In this document: one piece after another, positions 33,697-43,616 of the stretch
Position numbering within the stretch: position 1 is the first letter of the stretch
Layout of the letters: the number at the start of each line of letters is the position of its first letter
Origin: Morinoia aosen
Taxonomy: Eukaryota; Arthropoda; Malacostraca; Amphipoda; Talitridae
DNA: 64,000 nt
Assembly (NCBI GenBank): GCA_030386875.1
Contig: CM059558.1
Coordinates: 10,735,501-10,799,500, forward strand
Reading direction: 5' to 3'
Position numbers and translations under genes: made by a program
Notes under the pieces: generated by a model
Databases searched by the model: none
Seen by the model: only the letters and a program-made list of their open reading frames with translations
What the model was told of the DNA's origin: nothing

Positions 33697-33911
33697 CTGC
33701 TAAGAATATGATTCCCCTCAGGGGGATGCAGCTATTGTATCTATGGGAATTAGCCCTCCCAGGAGGACAATGTGAAGGCCGAGCTAAAGGTTAGGTAGGC
33801 TTTCTTTTTGTTGAAATAGAATAGGTTTTGGTTTTGTTGCGGACCGTTTTTTTTGTTCACTGTTGTGCTGTTTTTTCAGTCCCTACTACTTTCTTCTTCA
33901 ACTTTGATCTT
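33697..33911. mobile_element. Retroposon-like unit, left half (with 15-bp target duplication)
   Basis: The 15-mer CTGCTAAGAATATGA at 33,697-33,711 recurs exactly at 43,602-43,616 and brackets this unit, which continues at 43,444. Together the halves make about 360 bp, and a duplication of this length is typical of LINE-driven retroposition (SINE-like). The motif TTTTGTTGCGGACC recurs in the second copy near 59,340. No pol III boxes could be assigned. Confidence 0.55.
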
Positions 33912-34096
33912 ATGCAGTATGGCCAATGATACGCTTCTGGATGAGGCTTTATTGAAGAGGAACAGGTACGGTACAGGTGAGGCACGGGTATGATTGAGCG
34001 TCAAACGACAGGTGACAACGCCTTATAAAGGCTGCGAGACGAGGCAGACAAGAGAAAACGCAAGACAATGGAGGCAAGAGTAAACGCTCGCGCACA
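33912..34096 (-). repeat. Gypsy-C 3' LTR
   Basis: A 185-bp copy beginning ATGCAGTATGGCCAATGATA and ending CGCGCACA on the plus strand. It holds a TTATAAAGG-type TATA box and an AATAAA signal (minus strand, CTTCAATAAAGCC). Confidence 0.9.
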
Positions 34097-35590
34097 TTAC
34101 TCCCCCTCCCTGTGTTAATAAGCAAGTAATCGGATGAGAATAAAGTTGAACGCAAACAGGGTAATCAACAATAAAAAAGATCTCAAAGAGAATGTAGATA
34201 ATTAACGAAGTCGTTTGACAAATTATTCAAAATCAATAAGACCACCCTGGGTTAAAAATAGCGCTATTGCTTTATGTCAGTAATTTAAGTCGTCTCGTAT
34301 CTCATACTATCCAAAATTTAATATGTGCAAATGAAATTGAAATAAATGATTAACAATACCATTCAAGAATTATTTGAGTTATTCAATACTTGGCAAAACA
34401 AGCAAAAACGAGGGCAGCTGAAGCGAACAACAATAAAAATGCCCTGTTCAAAGGTAAAGGGAAACAACTCGGTACAACTGAAGATAAACAAGTCTAGCCA
34501 AAACAGACACACGGTTTTAGGATGTGCACTAAAAAATCATGATGAAATTAATTAATTAATTAATTTACCGTCCAAACCTATTTTGAAAATACAGAGTAGG
34601 ATTACCAAATGCTAAAATAATTAAAAAGAAATGATGAAACGCAACTAAATTTATGAACTCGGAACAAACAACGATAGAGATTGAAAATTAAAAAAAAAAG
34701 CAAAACAAACAAAAAAAATATTATAACCACGCCATTTCCATCAGCACATTAACGATTTACACTAGCAATTACCACTCACTTTTCACATTGTAATATAGTC
34801 CTTACAAGAAAAACACAACAAAAAAAAATTATTGAACAACAAGAGGAAACGCATCGAAAAATTTAGGAACCACATAACATTGGAAAAAAGAAAACGTTAA
34901 TACCTCTAAAAAAGAATATTAAAGACATGCAATGAAAGAAAGAGCAAAAAACTTTCCTTTTAAATTCTTCCACACCTTACAACCATGGAAACACCAGATG
35001 TTAAGAAAAACGATTAATAGGTTATACTTAAAAAGTAAGGAAACAAAAAGCGAATTGGTAATTAGCTAAACACCAGCTGCTACCACCGGCCAGCATTAGT
35101 ACTAACTTACCGTGCAACAAGATAGTCAGCACGCCGACAGAGGTAGGGTTAAAAAAAACGCCACATCTTTCATTATTAAACGCAATTAGCAAAAAATAAA
35201 AAAAAAATTTCCAACAAATCGGAAAAGAAAATCTAAAGTTTACACATTAGGAAATTAGCATCATGTAAATATGCACAGACGTACGTTCCGTTCTTCCTAA
35301 ATTTTGCTGGGCGTTTGTAAAATGACGCAACACTATTAATAAAAGCATGCAATTAATATTAAAAGAATATAGGGGTGAATAAAACATCTTACTACTAAAA
35401 GAAACACAACTCCATTCAATAATAACAAAAAATTCAATAAACACTTCGCGAGACTCAATTTTCAACGCATTAGATTTTAAATATCCATTTTCAATTTAAT
35501 TTTTTACTACCGTAATACGTTTCCGCGCTTAATTTTCAATATTTTCAATACTTTAGCAATTTCAATTTCACCAACACATCACCGCTAATG
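34097..35590 (-). other. Gypsy-C 3' untranslated-type region
   Basis: This A-rich plus-strand sequence between the small membrane-type frame and the 3' LTR holds many short A runs and an ATTAATTAATTAATTAATTT tract at about 34,547. No coding sequence is recognisable. The region is absent from Gypsy-B. Confidence 0.5.
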
Positions 35591-35603
35591 TCAACGTTCG
35601 TGA

Positions 35604-36176
35604 CTACACTTGATCCTGATGATTATTGCACCTTGGCGGCCTCAGAGCCCCTCGCCGAAGTTGCACATCTTCCAACCGTTCGGAGCGCTCGGAAAGAGCC
35701 TCCAAGCGTTTTTTAACGTAATAAATATCCGTCCCTAGACCCATTGTAGTGAGCAGAAGCAGCATCACCAGGACGTCGGTGACGCTGTCTGTCAAAAGGT
35801 CCATACGTGAGTCCATACTTGAACTCGACTTCATTAAGTCTTCGTAGAATTCTGATTTCATATTTTGATTTTGTGAGAGGGCCGATACGAGGGTATCCAC
35901 ATCGACCAAACTAATCTTATTCCCCATGGCCCATACGTCCATGTAGGGCCTGCGTATCCTGCACGAGGAACAGAAACAAAAACGATTAGCATGACCAAAA
36001 ACCAACAGAAAAGCCAAACTCAGAAGCACAAATTCTTGATGCAAAGACTTCAGTAGCCTGATAATGTATATTGAAACAGAAACAACGTATTGAAGAAAAA
36101 AAATCGTTTGTACGTATGCGTGAGAAAAATTTCTAATAGAAAATCGTGTTCGGACCCTCGGTCGAGTAGCAAACAA
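35604..36176 (-). CDS. Gypsy-C small membrane-type frame between pol and 3' LTR
   Basis: The 190-codon frame lies where envelope genes sit in some LTR elements. An inner methionine opens MGNKIS, a good N-myristoylation-type start. It is followed by an Asp/Ser/Met-rich helix, one strongly hydrophobic segment (VLVMLLLLTTMGLGTDIYYV), then a charged coiled-coil-like helix (KKRLEALSERSERLEDV). The sequence before the inner Met has further hydrophobic stretches. It does not resemble an envelope glycoprotein: no Cys pattern, no cleavage site, far too short. It may be a captured or accessory frame, or chance. No counterpart is visible in Gypsy-B. Function unknown. Confidence 0.4.
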   Translation of the reverse strand: MFATRPRVRTRFSIRNFSHAYVQTIFFLQYVVSVSIYIIRLLKSLHQEFVLLSLAFLLVFGHANRFCFCSSCRIRRPYMDVWAMGNKISLVDVDTLVSALSQNQNMKSEFYEDLMKSSSSMDSRMDLLTDSVTDVLVMLLLLTTMGLGTDIYYVKKRLEALSERSERLEDVQLRRGALRPPRCNNHQDQV

Positions 36177-36769
36177 CCACTGAATGAATTTAATTCATTT
36201 GCGATGACAATAGAACATTCCAAATGAAAATAAAAATAGCAGTGTGAGTTGCGCCGCAGCGCCAAGACAGACTGTCTCACGTGATGGACTGCAATATCAG
36301 CGATTGCATTTAGCAATCGGGGAATTCGTTCACCAATTAAATTGTCAATTCAGCAGCAACATCCAAGCGGTCGCACGCCTAGAGTTGCACAATATAATAT
36401 CGAAAGTGAATTTGCAAAGATTAATAAAGATGTCTCACAGACAGCCTCAGGATTAATATAGATAGGTTTACATTCCTTTAAACCTCGAGATTCAAGTACA
36501 ATACTTAACCTAAATTAACCTTGAAAGCGCAGCTCAAAAAGGGCTAAAAATATAGCATATTGGTTACTGAGAATAATAATGGAAAACAACTTATGAAACA
36601 CAGCGCATATTACATAGCAAAAATCCTTTAACTATGATAAATAACCCTTAGTGGAAATGTTAAATAAGGTAAAACAGTTGTCCAACAAAGTAAATCGTAA
36701 TTCGTCGAGTCGCTGCGACGTCAAAAACGTAAGTCATAAGCATAGCAAAAATGGACTTGTCATTGTAAC

Positions 36770-37780
36770 TCATAGTTTAACCCTCCTCAAGGGTAAAATG
36801 TGGTTTAAATTGCTTTTATATATTTTGGAACCAATTTTAACCTCGGCCCAATTACGCTTGACCTTCAGAACCACGGCTGGCCCTAACCAGGTTAATTCTA
36901 ATTTATGTTTTTTCTCGTGATTTTTTAAAAGGACACGGTCCCCAACCATGACGTCTTTATTTCTACGCTTGAGATTTCTGTAAAGATTCCTTTCCGTAGT
37001 GTTATTCAATATCAAATTTCTAATATTCTCTACGGTGCGGGCGGCTTCTTTTGCTCGAAAATTAACCAAATCTATTTCCTCATCATAACTGTAAGTTATG
37101 GTATCAAAACTCTCGCTTTGGTAAAAAGGGCAAGTGTCTCTATTGAACATCACGAAACTCGGAGTTTCGCCTAAAGTAGAATTTGGTGCATTGTTCAATG
37201 CATTTTCGACCACCTCAATGCACTCGTTCCACTCGGCATGAGGTAAAGAATTTACGTACAGTTGTATCAGATTAGTAATTTTCTCATTATTCCTCTCTAT
37301 TATAGCGTTGGAATGAGGACTATAAGCCAGAATTTCTTTTTCCGCGATAGCATGAATTTCTAAATTTTTCTTTTTTCTATTTTAAATTTGAACAACGTAT
37401 GTACATCATCCGTATGATACATCGAATGAATTGCCAAAATTGCTTTACCCATTAAAGAGTTAGGTACCACTGCAGTTAATATTGTACTAGGTCGATTGTC
37501 AATCTGTCTACGTCGGTAAAAAATGTCGTTCAGAATTAAAAAACTCTGTAGGTCCGGAATTTTAGAAACACTACCATGTAGTAGAGCTTCTTTCACTTCT
37601 ATGCAAAAAGGGTCTTTCTCCTGCTCGTCGATAAATTCTTTTATAGTCCAAGAAATTTGATCGTCTTTCGGTACATAGTCTATGAGCTTGGGTCGTGCCT
37701 CTTTGCTTGCTGCAGCGTCAGCACTGTCGCTATGCGGCGGGTCAACTACCTCATGTCTAGCCATGTCTTTTTTTCTCTGC
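36770..37780 (-). pseudogene. Gypsy-C integrase region
   Basis: Read leftwards, the N-terminal part with LNDIFYRRRQIDNRPSTILT and SMYHTDDVHTLFKFKIE lies near 37.5 kb, followed by later integrase and the C-terminal barrel (MVGDRVLLKNHEKK, GSKIYKSNLNHIL) near 36.9 kb. It is close to Gypsy-B throughout. Fossil. Confidence 0.8.
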
Positions 37781-37805
37781 GATCGAGTCTCAACAATACA
37801 GACAT

Positions 37806-40580
37806 TTATTCAAGCGTGGATTCCAGAGCATCACAGCGCTCTAGTTCTTTAGCGGTTAATTTTTCATTGTTTACATGTAGTCTGCTTAAGTAATCAGCTA
37901 CGACATTTTGTTTCCCAGGTAAATATTTTACAATAGGATCAAATGAATTCACGTTTATACACCATCTGGCCATATTCGTGTCTTCCGGGAGCTTTTTGGC
38001 AAACAGCGGGGCCAAAGGACTATGATCCGTATAGACACGAATAGGATTTCCAGTAATTAAATATTTAAAATATTTTAGAGCTGAATAAAGCGCAAAGAAT
38101 TCCTTCTTGGTGGTACTATATCTCTTCTGACTAGACTTTAAACTTTTACTAAAGTAAGCCACAGGGCGCAAAATTTGATCGTTTGAATCATCTGCCTGCA
38201 TCAGAACGCTTCCGATCCCAAAGTTAGACGCGTCCGTAAATACGTGGAAGTCCTTAGTGTAGTCAGGATGTCTTAAAACCGTGTCAGAAGTCAGGGCAGA
38301 TTTGATAAAAACAAAACTCTTCTGGCATTCGTCGCTCCACGTACAGTCAACGTCTTTTCTTAAAAGTCTGTACAGGGGATAAGCGACCTCGGCAAAATTT
38401 GGCAAAAAGTTTCTAAAATAGTTTGCCAGACCTAAAAACTGCTGTAACTCCTTTACATTTGCTGGAGCTTTGCAATCCTGCAGTTTCTCCGAATTTTTAC
38501 ATCTAATACCATCTGCGGCATTAATGTGCCCCAAATATTCAAGCTCTTTTTTGAAAAAATGAGATTTTTCAAGCTTCAACGACAAGTTACTGAATCGAAG
38601 CATCTTAAGGACGCTTCCAATGTCAGCCAAATGCTGATTTTTAGTTTTGGAATATACCAAAATATCGTCTAGAAAAACGAACGCCATTTTCCCAAGAATA
38701 GGCGCAGGGGCAGAGGTCATCACCCGCTGGAATACACTTGGACTGGTACTCAAACCGAACTGTATCCTGCGGAAATGGAACTTCCGATAGTTAACCCTAA
38801 AGGCAGTAAATTTCCTACTCTCTTGGTCTAATTCGACCTGATGGAAGGCAGAGCGCAGATCTAAATTAGTGAACCACGTGTTACCTCCTAGGGTCGATAA
38901 TATTTCATCAATTCTGGGTATAGGATAAGACTCTTTCACCAAAACTTTATTAAGAGCCCTGAAGTCAATCACGGGGTGGAGCTCTCCGCTCTTCTTCTTA
39001 ACAACGACGAGTGGGAAATTAAAGTCCGACATCGATTCCTCAATTATACCTTGTGAAAGCATGTCATTAGTAATTTTTACGACCTCCTCCTGATATTTAT
39101 GAGGAATTCTGTACGGAGCTAAATTGTGAACAAGTGCATCCGGTTTTAGCTGTATCCGGTGCGTCATAATGTTTGTAACACCTATAGTTTCGCCTTCTAA
39201 CGTAACTACATCACAAAACTGATTTAATAAATTCATTAAAGGCAACTGCATGTCCTCTTCATGACATGAGACATCATCATCTGTTAAAGGACGTCGTACT
39301 TTCTGCTTTCCTGCACACGACACACCTACTTGTGCATTAACTCCCAAATCCTCATTACTAGCGAGAACTTGATTCTTGCCGCGTTCGTCACACTGCAACC
39401 CAAGTTTCCTCTCCGCTATGGCCTTAATTCCACCACCAACCGAGACAAACTGCATTGAATCCGACACGGCGCCCGAACTGCTTTCCACATTTTTTAGCGT
39501 CCCTAAGTGCTGTTTCAACGCTAGTGATATAAATTTCGTTCTCGACCTCATCAGCTGCAATTAATTCCAAATTGCATAACATTGAATTCTCGCTAAAGTA
39601 AATAGCATCTGCATGTGCATTTAAAATCATCACAGGCACCACGCCGTCTTCCTCGACTTGAACAATTGACCCGGCCAATAGGGCTCCGTTCTCAAAACTT
39701 CTTTTCAAAACTAAATTTTCTCCAGGAGTTGCTTTCTTAACAAATCCGTACACTAACTTCATAGAGTTACTGGGCCCCTCCACCTGGGGCAATGAACGGT
39801 CAGCGGCGCTCTCTTCTTTCCTCGCCTTCCGCTTTGCTCTGCCTCAAACGCAGGCACAGCCTTTTGTACTTCTTCGCAGTTACTATTTCTCGCGCGGTAA
39901 CTGCATCTGTTGCTCTTCCTGGCAACTATCACATCAGACAACAAGCAGTCGCTTTTTTTAATGCTGTTTATCACGGCATCTCTACTCAGTGACTGTTCCA
40001 TATTTAATTCATTAAATTCTACGGTAACACCTTCCCATTCGAGGGTTCCGTCCTTAAAGTTTATGATGGCATCACTCAGCACATCTCTTCCTAGTATGAG
40101 ATCATAATTAAATTTTGCATCTTTGACAGCCGAAGCACTAGTTTTAGGTACTCTGCTAGTACCAGGAATTGAAATAGTCAAATCTACTTCTTCCCTGACT
40201 TCACTTCTACTACTAATACCTCTGACAGTCAGGCAACTCGGCTTAATCTCCTCCTTTAGGCGCCTAAAATGTTTGTAACTAATTAGGCATTTTTCGGAGC
40301 CGCTATTTAGCAGGGCACTTAAATACTGGCCATTACGACTCAAGATTATCGTGGGTTCATTTGATTTTCTAAAAGCAACCAAACCAGTACCTTTTTTCTT
40401 GAAATTGCCCTTCACAACACTAGTGGAGAAGTAAGCCTCAACAGCTTTGTTTTGTTGTTGACTATCATCCGCAAGCTTTTCGTCTTGCAGTAATTTGTAC
40501 CTATTATCACACTTGAACAACGGATCAATGAAGGATTCAAATTTGATTGTCTCGGGCTTATCTGGAATTTCGACCACAGC
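37806..40580 (-). pseudogene. Gypsy-C protease, reverse transcriptase and RNase H region
   Basis: The protease block (LSALLNSGSEKCLISYK) lies near 40.3 kb. The RT at about 39.1-38.5 kb has LHPVIDFRALNKVLV, FVFLDDILVYSK and YLGHINAADGIRC. The RNase H near 38.25 kb has DFHVFTDASNFGIGSVLMQ. PLPVIDF-type spacing matches Gypsy-B with no large rearrangement. Fossil. Confidence 0.88.
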
Positions 40581-40639
40581 TTCAGGATTTACGAGAGCGC
40601 TGTTCTGTCTCTCGGGCTCAATCTCGTTCTCACTGCTAC

Positions 40640-42130
40640 CTCTACCTTCTACTCTTCTGATAAAAAATTCCGAGCATCAGGTTCGGAATCTGCAAAATGC
40701 ACCTCGTGTCTACCACGCGATTGACTACCTCTGTTTACGTTGCAACCGCGTAGATAAGCTTTGTAGCTCCTAATTTCACTTCCTGAAGCTTTATAATTTT
40801 TCACTATATGCGGACCTCCGCAAGCGAAACACGCTGGCGCACCATTTCCTCTCGATTTAAACTGACCTCTCTGGGATCTACACTCAAAATGGCCAACCAT
40901 GGAACATGAATTACAGAATGGGAAACCTCACTTTCTAGCTCCCGCAAAATGCCCTGAGGCTTGACCAGAACTACTGTCTGTCCGCACAGTATTGCACTCC
41001 ATGGAACCTATTCCTCTATCTCCTATGTAACCACTAAATTCCCTCGCTCTTCCACGAGGATTTCGCAACCAGGGACTAGGAGTAGTCCTTCGTTGTCCTG
41101 CTCGATTACTACGGTAGTTCCCGTAATTCCCGAAATTCCCGTAGAAAACTTCACTCTCCTGCAAAGAGTCCCGCGCCTCAACGCATTCATCACGACCACT
41201 AGTCACATCTGCCAAATAACTCTCATTCTCGTACCGGGTTGGGTACTGGATCCCAAGGATTTTCTTTGTCTCAGCTTGACTCCTAACAGCAGCTATCAAG
41301 CGCGCTAGCAGTTCTTCTAATGTACTAAACTGACATTCAAAAATTTTTTTAGAGAAAGATTCGTCCAGCAAAGGATCCAAAATGGTTAACGCGAGACTGT
41401 AAACTATGCTGTCTCCTACGAAACGTTTGAGTTCAGCCTGAGTTGCACAAGCCTGGTAATAAGGATGACGCTGCCAACCAGCGTGTTTGAATTCAAAATA
41501 TTCTCTGTCAATTTACGTATTTTTGCAAAAGCTGTGACCAATTGAGCTGCTAAAGCATCGTTGCGTACCAACTGCAATTCATTTAGATCGCATGCCAGAG
41601 CGTGAATTGACTTTTCACCCCTGCATACGTCGATATCATCCAAAATTTTAATAACTTCCTCGAAAGTGTAATTTAGGTCCGAGTTCACTAACTTGGTTAC
41701 AACTGAATTAAAATCTCCTACTTGTTTATTGGCAGACCGAACAAGAAGCTCTTTTTTGCTATCATCAGAACTCACATCTGGCAGAAGAGACATGTAAGCT
41801 TTTAAATTCATTATGTGAGTGCTCCAACTTTTATTTTCAAGAAATTCCGGGTCGTTCTTCCCTCGTCTCCCACGAAAAATGGGTATCTCCGCATTGGACA
41901 ATATTGTTCCAGCCCTAGGAATGTTTGCAGCAATCTCCCTGGCCAAAAGAGTCCTATCACTAGCTCTACTAGCACTCGTACCCGGCACAGTGGTCCCAGC
42001 TGGAGTTGTCATGGTTGTATTTTGGGTAGCTGTAAGCCGCGGGACGCAGATCCTACCAAGTCTTGTTTTTATCGTATCTGATTGTATGTATTCCTCGGAG
42101 TCCGAGGTATCCGACATCAGTTTTTTCGTA
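40640..42130 (-). pseudogene. Gypsy-C gag region
   Basis: The N-terminus MSDTSDSEEYIQSD is nearly that of Gypsy-B, followed by a Thr-rich linker and the same capsid-type body (VTKLVNSDLNYTFEEVIKIL, HALACDLNELQLVR). A basic tail holds zinc-knuckle sequence (CFACGGPHIVKN) near 40.8 kb. Fossil. Confidence 0.8.
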
Positions 42131-42872
42131 ACACAGATATTCAAAATTTAAAATTGCACCTCACCGTTAAATACAACAAACTGCAAATGTTTCACAACAT
42201 GCAAAAAAAAATTATACGTACTAACAATACACGACCAATAACATCATTTCCTCACTACCACACACCCTGAAATTTACGTGAAAAACTCGGAACAGTAAAA
42301 AAACGTTAATACTCCAGAAAAATTACAATAAAACACCTGATCCTTTTAACAACAATAAAAATCACAATAATACAAAGTTACACTCACTCTGGGAAATATC
42401 CCCACGCTGCGAATAGAATGAACGGCAATTTACCGCAGTAATCCACCTAACGCGCGTCACACTCCGCCTTACACTACATCTAAGATGTTACTGAAATTTT
42501 CTGAGCCGTGCTCAATGCAGTCTCGCGCAATGCAAGCTGTTGTTGTCGAGCGCAGCCTTCGCCGGCAAAAAAAAACTACTCAAAACAAAAACCCGAGCTG
42601 CCTTTGCTTACGCTCCCAGTACAGGTGCACTTGCACACGCAAGAATTCCACCCTCTGTACTTTAACTCAAAACGTCGTGCTGCAGGGTAGGACGCCGCAG
42701 CTGAACCCGCCGATGTCGTGAGACGTAGACGTAGATTGGGTAGATTGGGGTTGGGTACCACTGTTGTATTCGTAGGAACACTGCTACTGTTCGTTCAATT
42801 TAGAGTGTCACTCATTGTTCGTTGTAATATAATAAACACTCAAAGTTCTCGTACACTTAAAAAGTTAATCTT

Positions 42873-43139
42873 TCACTTATCACACGTCGTGGGGACTGCT
42901 CCTCCAAAGGTGATTTCAAACACAATTTCAAGATCTTCTCCTGCGTCGAACAGCAACACACGGGTACGAAAAGGGGAATCGATATCTATCCAAGCTGAAA
43001 ACTGCGCATAAGGTTCCAACAGCGCCTCAAATGGAATTTTAAATCCGAATACAAGCACCGAAGGACGAGGCTGCCAAATCTGGTTATCCTTGCTGCCTGT
43101 CATTGAAGAAGTTTCGAAAGTTCTGCAATTCCTCTGCAC
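42873..43139 (-). CDS. Gypsy-C leader frame: small conserved protein between 5' LTR and gag
   Basis: This 88-codon frame, about 105 bp inside the 5' LTR, is the counterpart of 30,510-30,737. The shared core runs from NQIWQPRPSV through VFGFKIP, SPFRTR and EIVFEIT. The first 15 or so residues are unique. The repeated position, the gap-free alignment and the third-position differences argue that both frames once encoded the same protein. It has no membrane segment and no zinc knuckle. It could be a separate leader protein made from an upstream frame or a spliced extension of gag. Function unknown. Confidence 0.6.
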   Translation of the reverse strand: MQRNCRTFETSSMTGSKDNQIWQPRPSVLVFGFKIPFEALLEPYAQFSAWIDIDSPFRTRVLLFDAGEDLEIVFEITFGGAVPTTCDK

Positions 43140-43244
43140 AGGAGCAACTTTAATATCTTTCTTCTTTAAATCTTCTTATCTCCTTTTAGGTTGAAAAGAA
43201 TCACACGGAGTCGTGAAATCGCTCCAGACTAGGCCACCAAAAAC

Positions 43245-43438
43245 ATGCCGTAAGGCCAATGATACGCTTCAGGTGTTTTTGGATGAGGCTTTATTGAAGA
43301 GGAACAGGTACGGTACAGGTAAAGCACGGGTATGATTGAGCGTCAAACGACAGGTGACAACGCCTTATAAAGGCTGCGAGACGGGGCACACAAGAGAAAA
43401 CGCAAGACAATGAAGGCAGGAGTAAACGCTCGCGCACA
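43245..43438 (-). repeat. Gypsy-C 5' LTR
   Basis: A 194-bp copy beginning ATGCCGTAAGGCCAATGATA and ending CGCGCACA on the plus strand, with a TATA-type box near 43,364-43,372 (CTTTATAAGG on the minus strand). Confidence 0.9.
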
Positions 43439-43443
43439 ATCTT

Positions 43444-43616
43444 GTTTCATGAACTTCTTTCTCATCTCACTGTATCTATGCCCTTTCTGCATAGATTCCG
43501 CGTTCCCTTTACTTCATACTAAATGTTGCTTTCTTCCTTCCTCTCTTTGGATCGCATTTGTTGCTGCGGGTAGGGAGGCTAAAACTAACGACTAATCTAA
43601 TCTGCTAAGAATATGA
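43444..43616. mobile_element. Retroposon-like unit, right half
   Basis: Continues the unit of 33,712-33,911 after Gypsy-C and ends at the 15-mer CTGCTAAGAATATGA. The stretch CTATGCCCTTTCTGCATAGA...TTCCCTTTACTTCATACTAA aligns with 60,115-60,165, the second copy of the family. Confidence 0.55.

Larger units (their letters stand above)
33912..43438 (-). mobile_element. Gypsy-C: Ty3/Gypsy LTR retrotransposon fossil
   Basis: This 9.5-kb element is oriented right to left and flanked by the exact 5-bp duplication ATCTT (33,907-33,911 and 43,439-43,443). The LTRs are 185 bp (left) and 194 bp (right), about 95 per cent identical apart from one 9-bp length difference, so the insertion is of moderate age. 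In order of transcription come the 5' LTR, a TTGGTGGCCTAGTCTGG primer-binding-type motif, the conserved leader frame, gag, protease, RT, RNase H, integrase, and an unusually long 3' region of about 2.7 kb with a small membrane-type frame. A purine-rich tract (CAGGGAGGGGGAGTAAT) precedes the 3' LTR. It is broken, with about six to eight breaks. It shares its family with Gypsy-B. Confidence 0.95.

Noticed and set aside
35604-36176. Envelope glycoprotein of Gypsy-C
   Set aside because: Too short, no cysteine pattern, no cleavage motif; only the position fits.
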